From Trichinella spiralis (lineage: Eukaryota > Nematoda > Enoplea > Trichinellida > Trichinellidae), in NCBI GenBank assembly GCA_000181795.3, contig CM012953.1, positions 9,195,298 through 9,259,297 on the forward strand: a stretch of 64,000 bases of DNA. The letters are read 5' to 3'. Positions within the stretch are counted from its first letter, which is position 1. Every line of letters starts with the position of its first letter. Shown here piece after piece: positions 32,700-44,084 of this stretch. The notes under the pieces were generated by a model. That model did not search any database. It was given only the letters and a program-made list of their open reading frames with translations, and was not told the DNA's origin. The position numbers and the translations under genes are program-made.

Positions 32700-34840
32700 A
32701 TTGCAATTCTTACTCATCGAACAAAACAAAGTTTTGCCATTTTTGGTTTCATTTCAAAGCATTTATTATTATTTGCTTGACATAAAAAGGTGGGTTAATT
32801 GATTTCATTAATTTTTATTTTCATCATTGAGCATCATTTTTGCTATCACTAAAAAATGCATGCTTTTGCAAATTAGCTTCTTGTTGCATATGCTAACAAT
32901 TGCTAAATTGCCCCAAAAGTAGTCAGTGTTCTCAAAAGTATATCTGTATATATATCTTTCATGCATGCATATGTTCATCATATATAGATTAAAATTGAAC
33001 ATTTTGCAATTCCACTTATTTGTAATTAATAGAAATTTTTTATTAATAATTGAAACAATAATAAAACATGCATTTTTTTATTATTAATTTCTGATAAAAA
33101 TACACATTTTAAAATAACTAGCAGTATAATGACTGCACTATTCACACATTTGGCAGTGTAATTCTTAAAAAAATTCATTTCATGTAAATACATCTTTAAA
33201 AAAATTCCTTCTTTACACTCATCTTATGACATCACTTATATTTCATAAGAAAATTTGTGAAAATTAACAATATAAATCAATGAAACAATTATAAATGCTA
33301 ATATAAACACTTTTCATTGAAACATGTGTACTTTGCTAAATATAACTATTAAAAAAATATTTTTATCATGTGAAAGCTAATTTGAAAATTAATTTTTTTT
33401 ATAATATAATTAAATTAAAATTATTATGTTTTTTTAATAGAAAATCACATGTGCATGAAAGTATAAAATGAAAAATATGGCAATCGATATTCAACTTGCA
33501 GTTATTTATGAAATTTATTGATCAATCAATTCCTTATTTACTTGCAAACTTTTTCATGCATATGCAATGTTAGATTTAATTATAGTATTGAAAGATGCCG
33601 ATAAGTTTTTCAATTGAAACCTTGAAAATTATCGTATATGAAAGAGAAGTTGTGATGACAGAATTTTTTCTGCACAAATTGTTAAATTTACAAAATTTAT
33701 ACTTTTCTCCATAGTAACATTTGTAACTTTTCTGCACCACCCTTCTGTGGGTTGAATTTGGCTGGATTTATTCTTCTATTTAGTGTTTCATAAAAATAGA
33801 TAATCCATTTTCCATTTCAATAATATACATTGCCAAGTTGTAAAAGTGAATCGTTGTAAGAACGGAATTTAATCAATTGCTATAAATGCTTTATGTTGTT
33901 ATGCATATTTTTTTTCGTTTCTTTTGTTGATTAATTGAAAGCATACAAAAAGTTATGAAAATGAAAAAATTACACAAATTCATCTGCTTAAAATATGTGC
34001 AATTTTCTTATTTAGCTGAGAAAAAAAGACAAAAATCTATGTTTTATTGTTTTAATTATGTTCATGCATTGCAATTCGAGCAAATAATTGGAAATGCTTC
34101 AACAGTTCGTTTCTTAAAGCTTACATTTAATTATAACTTCTGAGAAAGTTACCATTAAAATTGAAATGGACGAATTGCTTGCAAAAATTAATTCTTCACA
34201 TCAATTAGGTGTGTTGCAAGTCTTTATAATTTGAGAATAAGGTAAAATGATCATCAGCTTATAAATAAAATCTGATGTTCAGGAAGGAAATTTTAGACAT
34301 TTCAGACAGCTTGTGAAAAAAGTTTTTTTTGTGATGTAAACATTTTTAATAATTCACTTTTGACCGTTTGCAATTTGCATTTGATAATTGCAATCAATAA
34401 AGCGAATGATAAATTTTTCCGGCAAAATAATACCGTTGTCAGCTTGACAATGTGAAAATATGAATCATTATTTGCTGAGGGTATTTAATTATTAATTTTA
34501 GCATCGAGCTTTTTATAGCAACATGTAATCTTAATTATTCAAATTGCATACTTATGTTTCTAATTTGAACTTAATATATATTCTTTGGAATATGATTTAA
34601 AAATATAACGTTGCTTGTTCTTTAGGAAGTTAATATACAAGAAGAAGTGAAATAGTAGGTTCAACATAGTTTAAGTGCAAAAAATGATGCAAAATAAAAT
34701 GAACGAATGAATGAATAAAAATGAATTGAAATTTTCCAACAAGAAACTATTAATTATTGTTGAATTGAATCAATAATTTCAAAAATGGATTCGTTAATTT
34801 TACCAGTTGGCAATATTTAGAGAAAACTGTTCGTACAAAT
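32700..34840. other. AT-rich spacer between paralogues A and B
   Basis: About 2 kb with no exon series or repeats that I can support. Short frames here are low-complexity. Confidence 0.5.
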
Positions 34841-34853
34841 ATTTAAATTTACA

Positions 34854-35726
34854 ATGGCTTGGTTTGTTGTGTTGCTATTTTTCAACGTCGGCTATCAAAT
34901 GCTTGTGAACGTTGCCAATGGCCAGAGAGGACGTCGCATAACGAACAATTTACCATATATGCAGCACCAGACCGAAGTGGTCTGTCACCAAAATTGCGTC
35001 GGACAACACGACCTCGGCTGTTACCGTGTGCTCTTGAATGGGGCAAGTTATGTATGCCGTTGTCAGCCAAATTATTTTTCCAGTTCCCAAATGTGTCAGC
35101 AAGAGTGCCAATATGAGCAATTTTGGAATCGGATTTTCTACGGTGAATGCGTATCAGCGCCGACTTTGTTTCACGGCTCTTGTTCATTAACTTGCATCTA
35201 CAAACTGAGGGGATGGACAATATTCGTCATTGTGCTCTTGTCTTTGGGTGGTAAGTTTCTGTTCTATTTTTTTATTTACTCATTCATCAACATGCAAATT
35301 ATACTACAAGCAAGAGAATTGAATTAATAATATATGTAATAAATCTAAATAAAAATCATCATTATGAGAAAAGTAAAAAATGTCGATTGTTTCAGAAACC
35401 TAAATTTCTATTCTTTCATTAAAAATATGAATTTTCATAATTAGAATTCATAAGCTTTTTCAATTTTCCTTTTGAATAATATATTTTGAACAGCATACAG
35501 TAGAACCGTGTTTATAGCAGCGGCGGCGTTGATGTTCGGACCGGCCATGTTCATCATCAGCTGTCGATATATGCGTTTGCTGAAACGGCACAAAAGATAC
35601 CTGGAAAATCGTCTGATTCCTTTCATTTTTCACAACCAAAATTCTGAATCAAAAGACCATCCGCCGCTTAACAATGGAAATGCAGTGCTTAGCCCTCAGG
35701 AACCCGTCATCCAAGTGGTTCAGTAA
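34854..35726 (+). CDS. Ten-cysteine single-pass membrane protein, paralogue B
   Basis: Exons 34854-35250 and 35494-35726 join at a phase-1 intron inside the membrane segment and give about 209 aa. Cleavable signal peptide MAWFVVLLFFNVGYQMLVNV, then ten Cys at about residues 44-114 with the family spacing (11 residues between the third and fourth Cys). Shared words with the other copies are EVVC, NYFSSSQMC, FYGEC and RGWTIFV. The membrane helix continues across the intron (TVFIAAAALMFGPAMFIISC). The cytoplasmic tail of about 60 residues is basic near the membrane (RLLKRHKRYLENR), then polar with Pro and Asn, ending EPVIQVVQ. It is encoded opposite to paralogues A and C. AATAAA at about 35783. 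Function unknown. Confidence 0.87.
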
Positions 35727-36220
35727 AAATTGCAAATAATTTTACATTTTATAAATTTTGATACAATTTGTTACTTTAAATTAATAAATTTTATAAACAT
35801 TGAACATTTGGATGATTTTGATACATCCAGTGATAAATTAAGTCTAAAGTTAAATAATCTTTATTTTCTGCAACAATTGAAATACGCAATATTGAAATTT
35901 TAATATTACGTTTTGCAATTTTATGAATTTGTAGCAAAAATTGCATATTTTTTATGCCGCAGATGCTTTTGCATTAGAATAAAATAATACGACGTAAAAC
36001 TTTCTTAATGTAGCACAAATATAGTAAGCTTGTAAAAATAATTCATTTTTAATTATTTAATTTTATTAGAAAACAAAATTACATTTTCTAATAAAACAGA
36101 CGAAAAAATTAACTTTGAATGTATATTTCATAAAAGCAATTGTATAAGCAAAAGCATGTATGATTATACTGTTGGGTGGAATTTAAACATTCTGATGATG
36201 TCGACATTCAATTTATAGCA

Positions 36221-38543
36221 CTAATTTCGCATGTTCGAATAATATGGCCAGTAAGCGTACGGGTATGACCATGCAGCTTGAGCAATGGCCTTGCTTTGAG
36301 CCATTTCACGACTTGCCATCTCAGCCGCGACATCTTCTTCGGCCATTTTTTTCTGTTTTTTAACCATCAGACAGGCTCGAAAACTTGAAGCACAAATTGG
36401 AATAATAAAAATCAATAGCACCACAGCTAAAATTAAAAATTTAATTTTTACAATCTGATAAAATGAAAAATGTGCAAGAATGTTCCATTATTTTCCTTGA
36501 CCTTATTTCAAGGTGATACAATATAGAAAGTGAATTTCCGTTTTGATATTTCAAAATATTTACAACTACCGATCATTAATATTACTATTCATACTGTATA
36601 AGGGTACTGTAATAATGATAAAATTTGAATGTTTTTTTCTTTGAAAAAAAGTTTTGAACATCACTGATTTTATTCTGTATTCAATAATTTTACATATCTA
36701 TATGTATATGAACATGTTTGTTGAAAAAATTATTCTAAAAACTGCGTGAGAGGTTAAATGAAGTTAAATTGAATTTGTCATTTGAAAAGCGACATTTAAT
36801 GCAACAAATGTTACTTGTAAGAAAGGAGAACTTATCAGCGTGAATTATCGTGAAATGATAAACGCGATGTTTACAGGATGGTTTTGAATAATAGTCTATA
36901 GGTCAAGGGCAGTAAAATTCTTCAAAGCAGACTGCATTAATAATATTATTATCATTGGTTATATAATAGATGTGTAGTTTTAATTGAAGAACAGAAAATA
37001 ATTTTATTTTTATTAATGTAAATTTAAACATTAATATTTAAATTAAACCATTAAACCAAAATTTTAAAACAAACACTGTGTTGGAACAGCTGTTGAAATA
37101 GATTGATTTCGTCAACAGAAAATTCGCTATTTTGATTTGAAATACGCTTCCCGTCTGTTCTGACAAAACTGCACTTGCATATTTTGATCAACGCTTTCCT
37201 GTTTAAAATGAAAAATACCTTTTCCGGTTACACTTGGGCTCTCAGGTGAAAATTTTTGCCATATTAAATCGCAATTACACGGTTCAATCAACGCCATGAC
37301 AAACTCCCAATTGAACAATTGATCTGCCACTGCGCCCACTTGAAGATTTGATAAAACAATTCAAATGCAATCGATTGCACTTTATAATTCTGATGAGGGT
37401 TTTTCCATTTTTAAATTTATCATCGATAAAAGTTCAATTAATTTCATCACACTGTTTCATTTATGATAAAATGTTTATCATATAAATAATAAAGGTGTGA
37501 ATATTGTAAAAGTGAAAAATATTACAAAATGAGAAATAATGAATTCAGAAAGAAAAACATTTGCCTACGTAATAATAATCTGATGACGTACTTTGAAACA
37601 ATGTTTGCTTCCACAGATTTGTTTGCAATTATGCTATTTATTTTGCAAACAAAAATGAGTACATTTTTTCCAATCATCTTGTCATTTATAGACATTGAAA
37701 TGAATTTAAATTTAATTTAAAAAAATAGAAATTGAAAAAATAATAAAAAACAAAATTCTAAGATCTCGTTTCATCCGGTATAAATTGAAAAATGCTGTTT
37801 CACTTGAATGTTCAAAGCGGTCAAAGTGTAGTCAGTAGTTTGACGATGCAGCGAATTTTTTGTTTGCATTGCAAAAACTTAAGCAACAAACTAGTCACGC
37901 AGTACAGCGTTGTCAACGAGACAGCTTAAAAAATAACCTTAATTTTGAAAATGATAAATTCTTTCCATTTTCACAATTAAATTGATCGTTCGTCTTCAAT
38001 ATTAGTTGTCACTAAATTTAATTCAACGAAATTAAGTCGAATTGCAAATAAATAAATATATATATATCAAAAAAATATATGCATGCCAAGTAGTTTGCAC
38101 ATGTGTACAGATTAGAGATACATGAAGGGGGATTATGATGGTTGTAATGATGAAATGGAATGATTAATTTTTTAATACTTACCGGAAGCGAAAAGGATAA
38201 TAATGAAAACGGTAGTCCAGATGCGTAAACGAAATGCACAAGTCAGTTGACACGAGCCGGTGAATGAAGTATCCGCTTCGACGCATTCACCTGTAGTGAA
38301 CAGACTCCAGTACATGTTGTTCTCGCATTCTCGTTCGCATGACAAACGACGACTGTAATATCCGCTTTGACAACGGCATATCCACTGGCCGAGAGGTTGG
38401 ATTCTCAAGCAGCCGTTGTCCCTCTCTCCGAAGCATTTATCACGACAAGCTTCTTCAGTGTCGAACGCTGTGGCGCTGATCTGGCCCAAAGACGATCGAA
38501 TTGCAATTGCAAAAATGCTGCATATTAAAATTAAACTATTCAT
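36221..38543 (-). CDS. Ten-cysteine single-pass membrane protein, paralogue C
   Basis: Exons 38543-38183 and 36426-36221 join at the same phase-1 position as in paralogues A and B and give about 188 aa. Signal peptide MNSLILICSIFAIAIRSSLG, ten Cys at about residues 33-102 (10 residues between the third and fourth), then a helix RIWTTVFIIILFA that continues AVVLLIFIIPIC in exon 2. The tail has KKQKK, an Ala/Glu/Met-rich helix and an aromatic end with several Tyr and Trp (SYPYAYWPYYSNMRN). The intron is about 1.75 kb, far longer than in the other two copies. A TATATAAAA box at 38586-38578 lies about 35 nt before the ATG. Function unknown. Confidence 0.86.
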
Positions 38544-38577
38544 ATCCAAAAATCAACTCTGCTGATGATAATCGGAT

Positions 38578-38586
38578 TTTATATAT
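38578..38586 (-). promoter_or_regulatory. TATA box of paralogue C
   Basis: TATATAAAA reads on the minus strand about 35 nt upstream of the start codon of the cysteine-rich paralogue C. This implies a very short 5'UTR. Confidence 0.4.
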
Positions 38587-38599
38587 GGCGGGACAAAAA

Positions 38600-39690
38600 T
38601 GACGGGATATACAACACTGACTGACTGACCAAAGGGGAGAACAAACTGTATGCACCACACCGGCCAACGACGACGACGACTAACGCTTGAATACGATGTG
38701 CATTAAATTTGGCAAAAGCGAAATGTGGAACGAACACGGCCGGGCCTAGTTAGACCAGTGACAAAACAGTCAAGCTTTCCACAGGGGCAACAACCTGTTT
38801 ATCAGTACGTCCGCTGGTGAAAGACGCACCTTTTGGACAAACTGGTAAGCCGACAGCCAAAACGCCAACTTTGACCGACAACATCATCAAAATAACGACT
38901 ACCCATCTAGCAATATTCAATATCTACAAAATATACAAGCATCATTATGATTTTTTTCACTTCGATCTATATTCATTCCCATCAATAAAATGCTTTATTC
39001 GAAATTTTACACACCAACAACCGCACGCATACCAACTTGCGTACTATTTTCAAAATTTCAACTTGAGAGCATTTTATTTTTAAATTCACAAAAAATTTCT
39101 CCTATTTTATTCAAGTATAACTTTTTTTTAAAAGTTCCAGATTTAAAAAAATTTTTTTAATTTAATTTTTTACATTCTTTTTTTCTGAAATATAAATTAG
39201 AACTTAATTATTTTTATTTTTTTCAATAACTCAAAAATACAGTAACTGTAACTTTTTACAAATTAAAAAACAATTCTTATCAGAAAAAATAAAACGATAG
39301 AATGTAAAGAAAAAAATATTTTACTTTTAAATTATTATTTAAATAAATATTCGATTGCTTAATTTGTTTATGAGTGAAGTGTTGTTTGATGTACAATTTG
39401 GAAATGAATGAGAATATTTAAATTTGTGCAGCAGGTTGATTCGAATGTGCGACAGTATATCAAAAGGGAAGATGTTGTCACAGTTTGTCATTTTATTTGC
39501 TCAAATAATTAAAAAGACAAAACAAGTGGCACACGAGTGAGACAGATGGTGGTGCAAAAAGCAGCGTTGAGCGGTCGATTTGAAATGACGTCCGTTTCAG
39601 AAATGCTCGTTGTAGTGGCAAACAAATTCAATGGACACTTTGGAAAATAATTATCATATTCTCCAGGCATATGAATAATAATTATTGATC
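38600..39690. other. Spacer between paralogue C and MOCS2B
   Basis: The first 300 bases are GC-richer and may be promoter sequence for paralogue C. The frame at 38817-39083 becomes low-complexity and I do not call it. The rest is AT-rich with nothing seen. Confidence 0.4.
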
Positions 39691-39701
39691 ACTTATTTTG
39701 C

Positions 39702-40503
39702 TTAATTTGCTTTCCATTTCGAAGTTTTGTCAACGTAAACTTCCTGAAAATTTTATTTTACTCAAATCATCAACTTGTGCTTTGGAAAAAATAAAATTAT
39801 CACAAACCTTTTTCCAAATTGGAACTGTTTTCTTTATTTCATCAATCGCAAATTTCACAGCATCCAAAGTTTCAGCCCTGTGCGGGGCACTGGCTGCCAC
39901 AATAACTGACTTCTCTTTCACGGCAACATTGCTGCATAAATAGAAATTAATAAACACGAAGCAAAGAAAAATAACAATAAAAACCTGCATATTATACCCC
40001 AAACGATGATGCACGCATATGCGATGAATAGTTGGCCATTTTTTACGAATTTCAGAGCAGATATTTACGAAAATTTTACACGCCATACTTTCGTACGCTT
40101 CATATGCCAAGTAAGCCACGTCAACTTGGTCACTGCTTTTTCGTACCGAACCTGTAAAATTGGACATTTCCAACATGCAAATTTCAACAACATGCAACAT
40201 ATAAATATATATATACAACTGTCACGTTAATTAAACGTATTTCAATTAAACAGAACGTTTATTTATTCATTTGATTTTTTTCTTTCAAATTTCAATTAAA
40301 CCTAAATACAGTCAACAACTAACTGATTGATTGTACTGAACGCCAAAAGTTAAGCCTTTAGCAAAACAGAAATACTTGCCTACAAATACAGATACAGCTC
40401 CATTTTCTTCGTGCGATACAAAATCGACGGCAGATTCTAAATTGAGCATGTCTTCGGTCAACAAGATCCAGTTTCCAGTATCAAATTCTAACATTTCCTT
40501 CAT
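39702..40503 (-). CDS. MOCS2: Molybdopterin synthase catalytic subunit (MOCS2B/MoaE)
   Basis: Large subunit of molybdopterin synthase, which converts precursor Z (cPMP) to molybdopterin with sulfur delivered by the MoaD-type small subunit. Four exons: 40503-40380, 40151-39998, 39931-39808 and 39743-39702, closing in frame at about 147 aa. Family motifs run in order: GAVSVFVG, VAYLAYEAYESMA, KKWPTIHRICVHHRLG, SVIVAASAPHRAETLDA, TVPIWKKEVY with the catalytic Lys pair, and the C-terminal SKWK. Intron 1 has a GC donor (AG-GCAAGT) rather than GT. In many animals the same mRNA also encodes the MoaD-like MOCS2A; I find no such ORF upstream. About 40 residues shorter than the human protein at its ends. 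Confidence 0.93.
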
Positions 40504-40509
40504 CTTGAT

Positions 40510-42720
40510 ATTCTACTTAATGTTATCTACAAGCACCGTCATCCAACAATCGAATTCTAAAAGATCAACTTGAACAATGAAAAATATTTTTTTTAATAAA
40601 TAAATATTTCAACATATACCTCTTATTTTCAACAATTCATAATTTCTTCTGATCAAATTGGTATATAAAAGTAATGAAAAGCATAAGCTTAAGCTGAAAC
40701 AACATACACAATGACACCAACTGTTACAGCGTGATCTGCTTGGTATGCAAAAGGTCGCACGTCATTGTTACTAATAATGCATAATGAGTGAGAAAATCAA
40801 GCAAATAACTAATAATACTTGTTTGCCTCAAATTCTATTGGACACCAAAGCCAACAATTGTCATTTTTTAATTATTATTCTTATTTGTACAATAATAATA
40901 TTATTGTTATTCAACAACGGATGTCTCAATTGATTGTATTAATGTTTTTTTAAAGTACAATTCCTTTACTTGTCTGTTATTCTCAATGAGAATATCAATA
41001 AAATTGTTCAAGTTTTGTTTTGTACTTGCTGTAACTTAAATTTGTCTTATGAAAATTTTTCAAATGATTTTTAATGAATGTTTAATTTTTTAATCCATTC
41101 AACAAAACGCATATGCAAATGGTTCACACGAACAATTGTGTCTGCTAAATTAATCGGAATTTAAAATGTCAACATTGTACATTTTTTATCACATTTCAAA
41201 TTGCACATTTCACTGCAGCGACAAACAAATTCAGGTTATTGCTAAGATTGAAAATGATAAAAATGTCTTTTACAAAAATGCATTCAAAATGTGTTCAAAC
41301 ATGTCATGCTTTAAGTAAACACTTGTTGTTGTTTTTTAATTTTCTGATTTATCAGCAAAAATGTTCTGACAGCCCTTCATATAACGTGCAATATAATTGA
41401 AAACACTTGTACATAATTGAGAACTAAATAAAATTTAAAATTTCAGCTTTATGCAGAAGATGTTTTAGCTCACTTTATAATTAAGGTTACAAATTAAGAT
41501 TTTGTAGCCCTGACAATGAGCATTTTAAACATTTTCTCTGGTTGAGCTTAGTCAAGAGTTTGGAATTGATCAATTCCAACATGAGATTGACACTGTCTGT
41601 GATTAGATGAACAAAATCCCATTAAACTATTTTAACCCTTCAACCGCATCATCTTTCAACCAGTGTCATTAGGTAGATGCTTTCTGAACTGCGCATCATT
41701 CTTCTTCTACCAGGTGCCGGATGGATCACAGCTTCACAATTTCACTAACTTGATTGACAAGACATACCAAGCATCAGATGCGGCTTGCACGTCGCAGGAC
41801 ACGACGAACCCGGCAGGGCTTTCTCTGTCATGGCGCCATTTCCTGCAGATTATCCTCCATGTCAACCGGCGTTCCGCAAACTGAATTTCTGACCTGATTC
41901 AAATAACATGACAACAAGATTGGAAAAACACCCCATTTTGCCCCATTTTAAAATTTTCAAGATGAATATCATTATCAACAAAGCTAAACATTTTCATTCA
42001 TTCAATTCAAATGCTACAGTAGGCAATTTGATCCTTAAATCCTTAAATACGTTACAACTCCAGCTTTTTTTCGTTTTCTTTTTTTTGTAATATTTGATGT
42101 ATCTATTATCACAGGCTAAATGTTTTTTTTAACTTCAAATTAAAAACACATCAAAGTGCCTTAAAAATTAAAAGACAACTGATTGAAAATAATTTTAAAG
42201 TAAGCTAAAAAAGAATTTTTGCAAAAAATACATAACGTAAACTGCAACTGTGTTCATTATAATTTGCTTACCAGATTACCGTGATGTTAATAGTCAGAAA
42301 TGTCCACTATAAAGAAGAAAAAAATTCATTATTACATTTCTGAATCTGAAACATCGAAAAAATTTTTGAAATATCAGTCATGTAACTTAATTTTCATTTA
42401 CTGTGGTCACAAAGTTGTTGAATTTTATTATTAAAATATTTGCTATAATTATGAAATCTATATTTTGTTGTTTAGAATAATAAACTTTTTGAAATATTTA
42501 AATATTTATAAGAATAAGACATATTTGTTCCTAATTATTAAGCAACAATTGATGATTACATAATCAGTATTGTTTTTCTTTGCACTGTTTGTGGAGTTTG
42601 AAATATATCCTTTACATATACATTGGTATATAACTATATCATTATTTTTATTCTGTAGAAATTCTTTTTTGTATTAATATTTAGTTTTGTGATGAAGTTG
42701 TGTTTTTTTTCTAATTCTTT
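40510..42720. other. Spacer between MOCS2B and ATP5PO
   Basis: Mostly AT-rich and empty. A GC-richer stretch at about 41650-41885 has a frame ending LSWRHFLQIILHVNRRSAN that might be a repeat or gene relic. I cannot identify it. Confidence 0.4.
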
Positions 42721-42739
42721 TTCAGACTAATTATTTATT

Positions 42740-43822
42740 ATGTTGAATTTCAGATTGAATTGCAAATTTCTGGAGAAAATGCTGCTTTCAAAAATGATGG
42801 TATGTAATGTGAATTTTTAAACCGTTTTGAAATTTTAGTGGTATTTCAGATAAGATGCTTTTCTGCTTCAACGATAGCATGGCAACACGTTAAAGTAGGA
42901 TCAATGTTTTTAGAGCAGTTCTTTATTTTGTAAGGTCATCTTTATGCTTCAGATTCCAACAATTATTGGGGGAATTGGTGGAAAGTATGCAACTGCTGTT
43001 TACTGTGCCGCTGTGAAATCCAATAAACTGGACGCAGTAGAAAATGAAATTAACAATTTTGAGGTGAATTATTGTTTTGTTTGGTGAACTGCGTGAAATG
43101 TTTCCTAAAAGCTTTATTCGTTTTATTTATTAACATTTTATCATATTTCGAAATTTTATTTGGAATTAAGGAAATTCGCATTTCCATTTAAGCTTTCCTT
43201 TGTTTACCTTTGTTTTATAGGCAGAGTTGAGAAAAGATTCAAAATTAAAAATGATTCTTGCTGATCCATTTGTTCATAAAGAAGAAAAGAAAAGAGCAAT
43301 TGACAGCGCTGCCGAAAAATTAAAATGCAGTTCCATTACAAAAAATTTTTTTGGTGATTTACTATTTGTTCTGTTTAAATTGATAAATGAGAAAAATTCT
43401 TTTTCAGAATTAATTTCGGAAAATGGCAGAATGCTAGAAGTTGAGAACATATTGGAATGTTTCAAGAAACTGATGGCTGCGCATCATGGAGAACTGGTGT
43501 GCGAAGTTACGTCAGCAAAAGTAATTTTACTTATAGTTTGATTTTTAAAGTTTTTTTTTAATTTTTAATTTCAGCCTTTAGATGCAAGCACGCAAACGTC
43601 TTTATACTCCGTTCTACAAGGTTTCACAAAGGGTAGTCATAAGCTACATATAAACTATAAAGTAGGTGGATTTTTTTGCGTTGCCATTTTGAATTTTTCG
43701 TCAACTAGGTTGATCCTGTATTAATTGCTGGAATTACGGTTTCACTGGGTGACCACTACATCGATATGTCGGCTGCTTCGAAAATTGATCAATATTCAAA
43801 AATAATGGAAAGTGTTTTGTAG
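42740..43822 (+). CDS. ATP5PO: ATP synthase subunit OSCP (ATP5PO), mitochondrial
   Basis: Stalk subunit joining the F1 head to the peripheral stalk of mitochondrial ATP synthase. Six exons: 42740-42799, 42953-43063, 43221-43353, 43408-43520, 43575-43661 and 43709-43822, in frame, about 205 aa, the usual OSCP length. Exon 1 is a 20-residue Arg/Lys-containing, acid-poor leader (MLNFRLNCKFLEKMLLSKMM) fitting a mitochondrial presequence. The body has GIGGKYATAVYCAAVKSNKL, ELISENGRMLE, AHHGELVCEVTSAK and the C-terminal DPVLIAGITVSLGDHYIDMS, all OSCP hallmarks. Intron 3 is only 54 nt and stays open in frame, but the family alignment shows it must be removed. A TTCAG acceptor precedes the ATG by 14 nt. 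AATAAA at 43859. Confidence 0.95.
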
Positions 43823-44084
43823 TTGTGTTTCTGGGATGAAGCAATTTTTATCTATCACAATAAAGTGATAGTGACTATTTGAGTTTCAGTTTGCGCATGT
43901 CATTTCTGAAATAAATAGTGGTGAATTCTATACTTTATTTAGTTAATTTATAATATATTTCAAACTCTGTTTAGAGTACAGAGTATATTTTTATTTTGGT
44001 TACAGTATTTACAGTAATAATTTATATGGGAGATCGAATAATAAATGCCATCCTATACTATAAATATAAATAATACTTCTGCCG

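Noticed and set aside
41650-41885. GC-richer frame ending LSWRHFLQIILHVNRRSAN
   Set aside because: Not enough to name a family. The surroundings give no exon chain; kept only as part of the spacer note.
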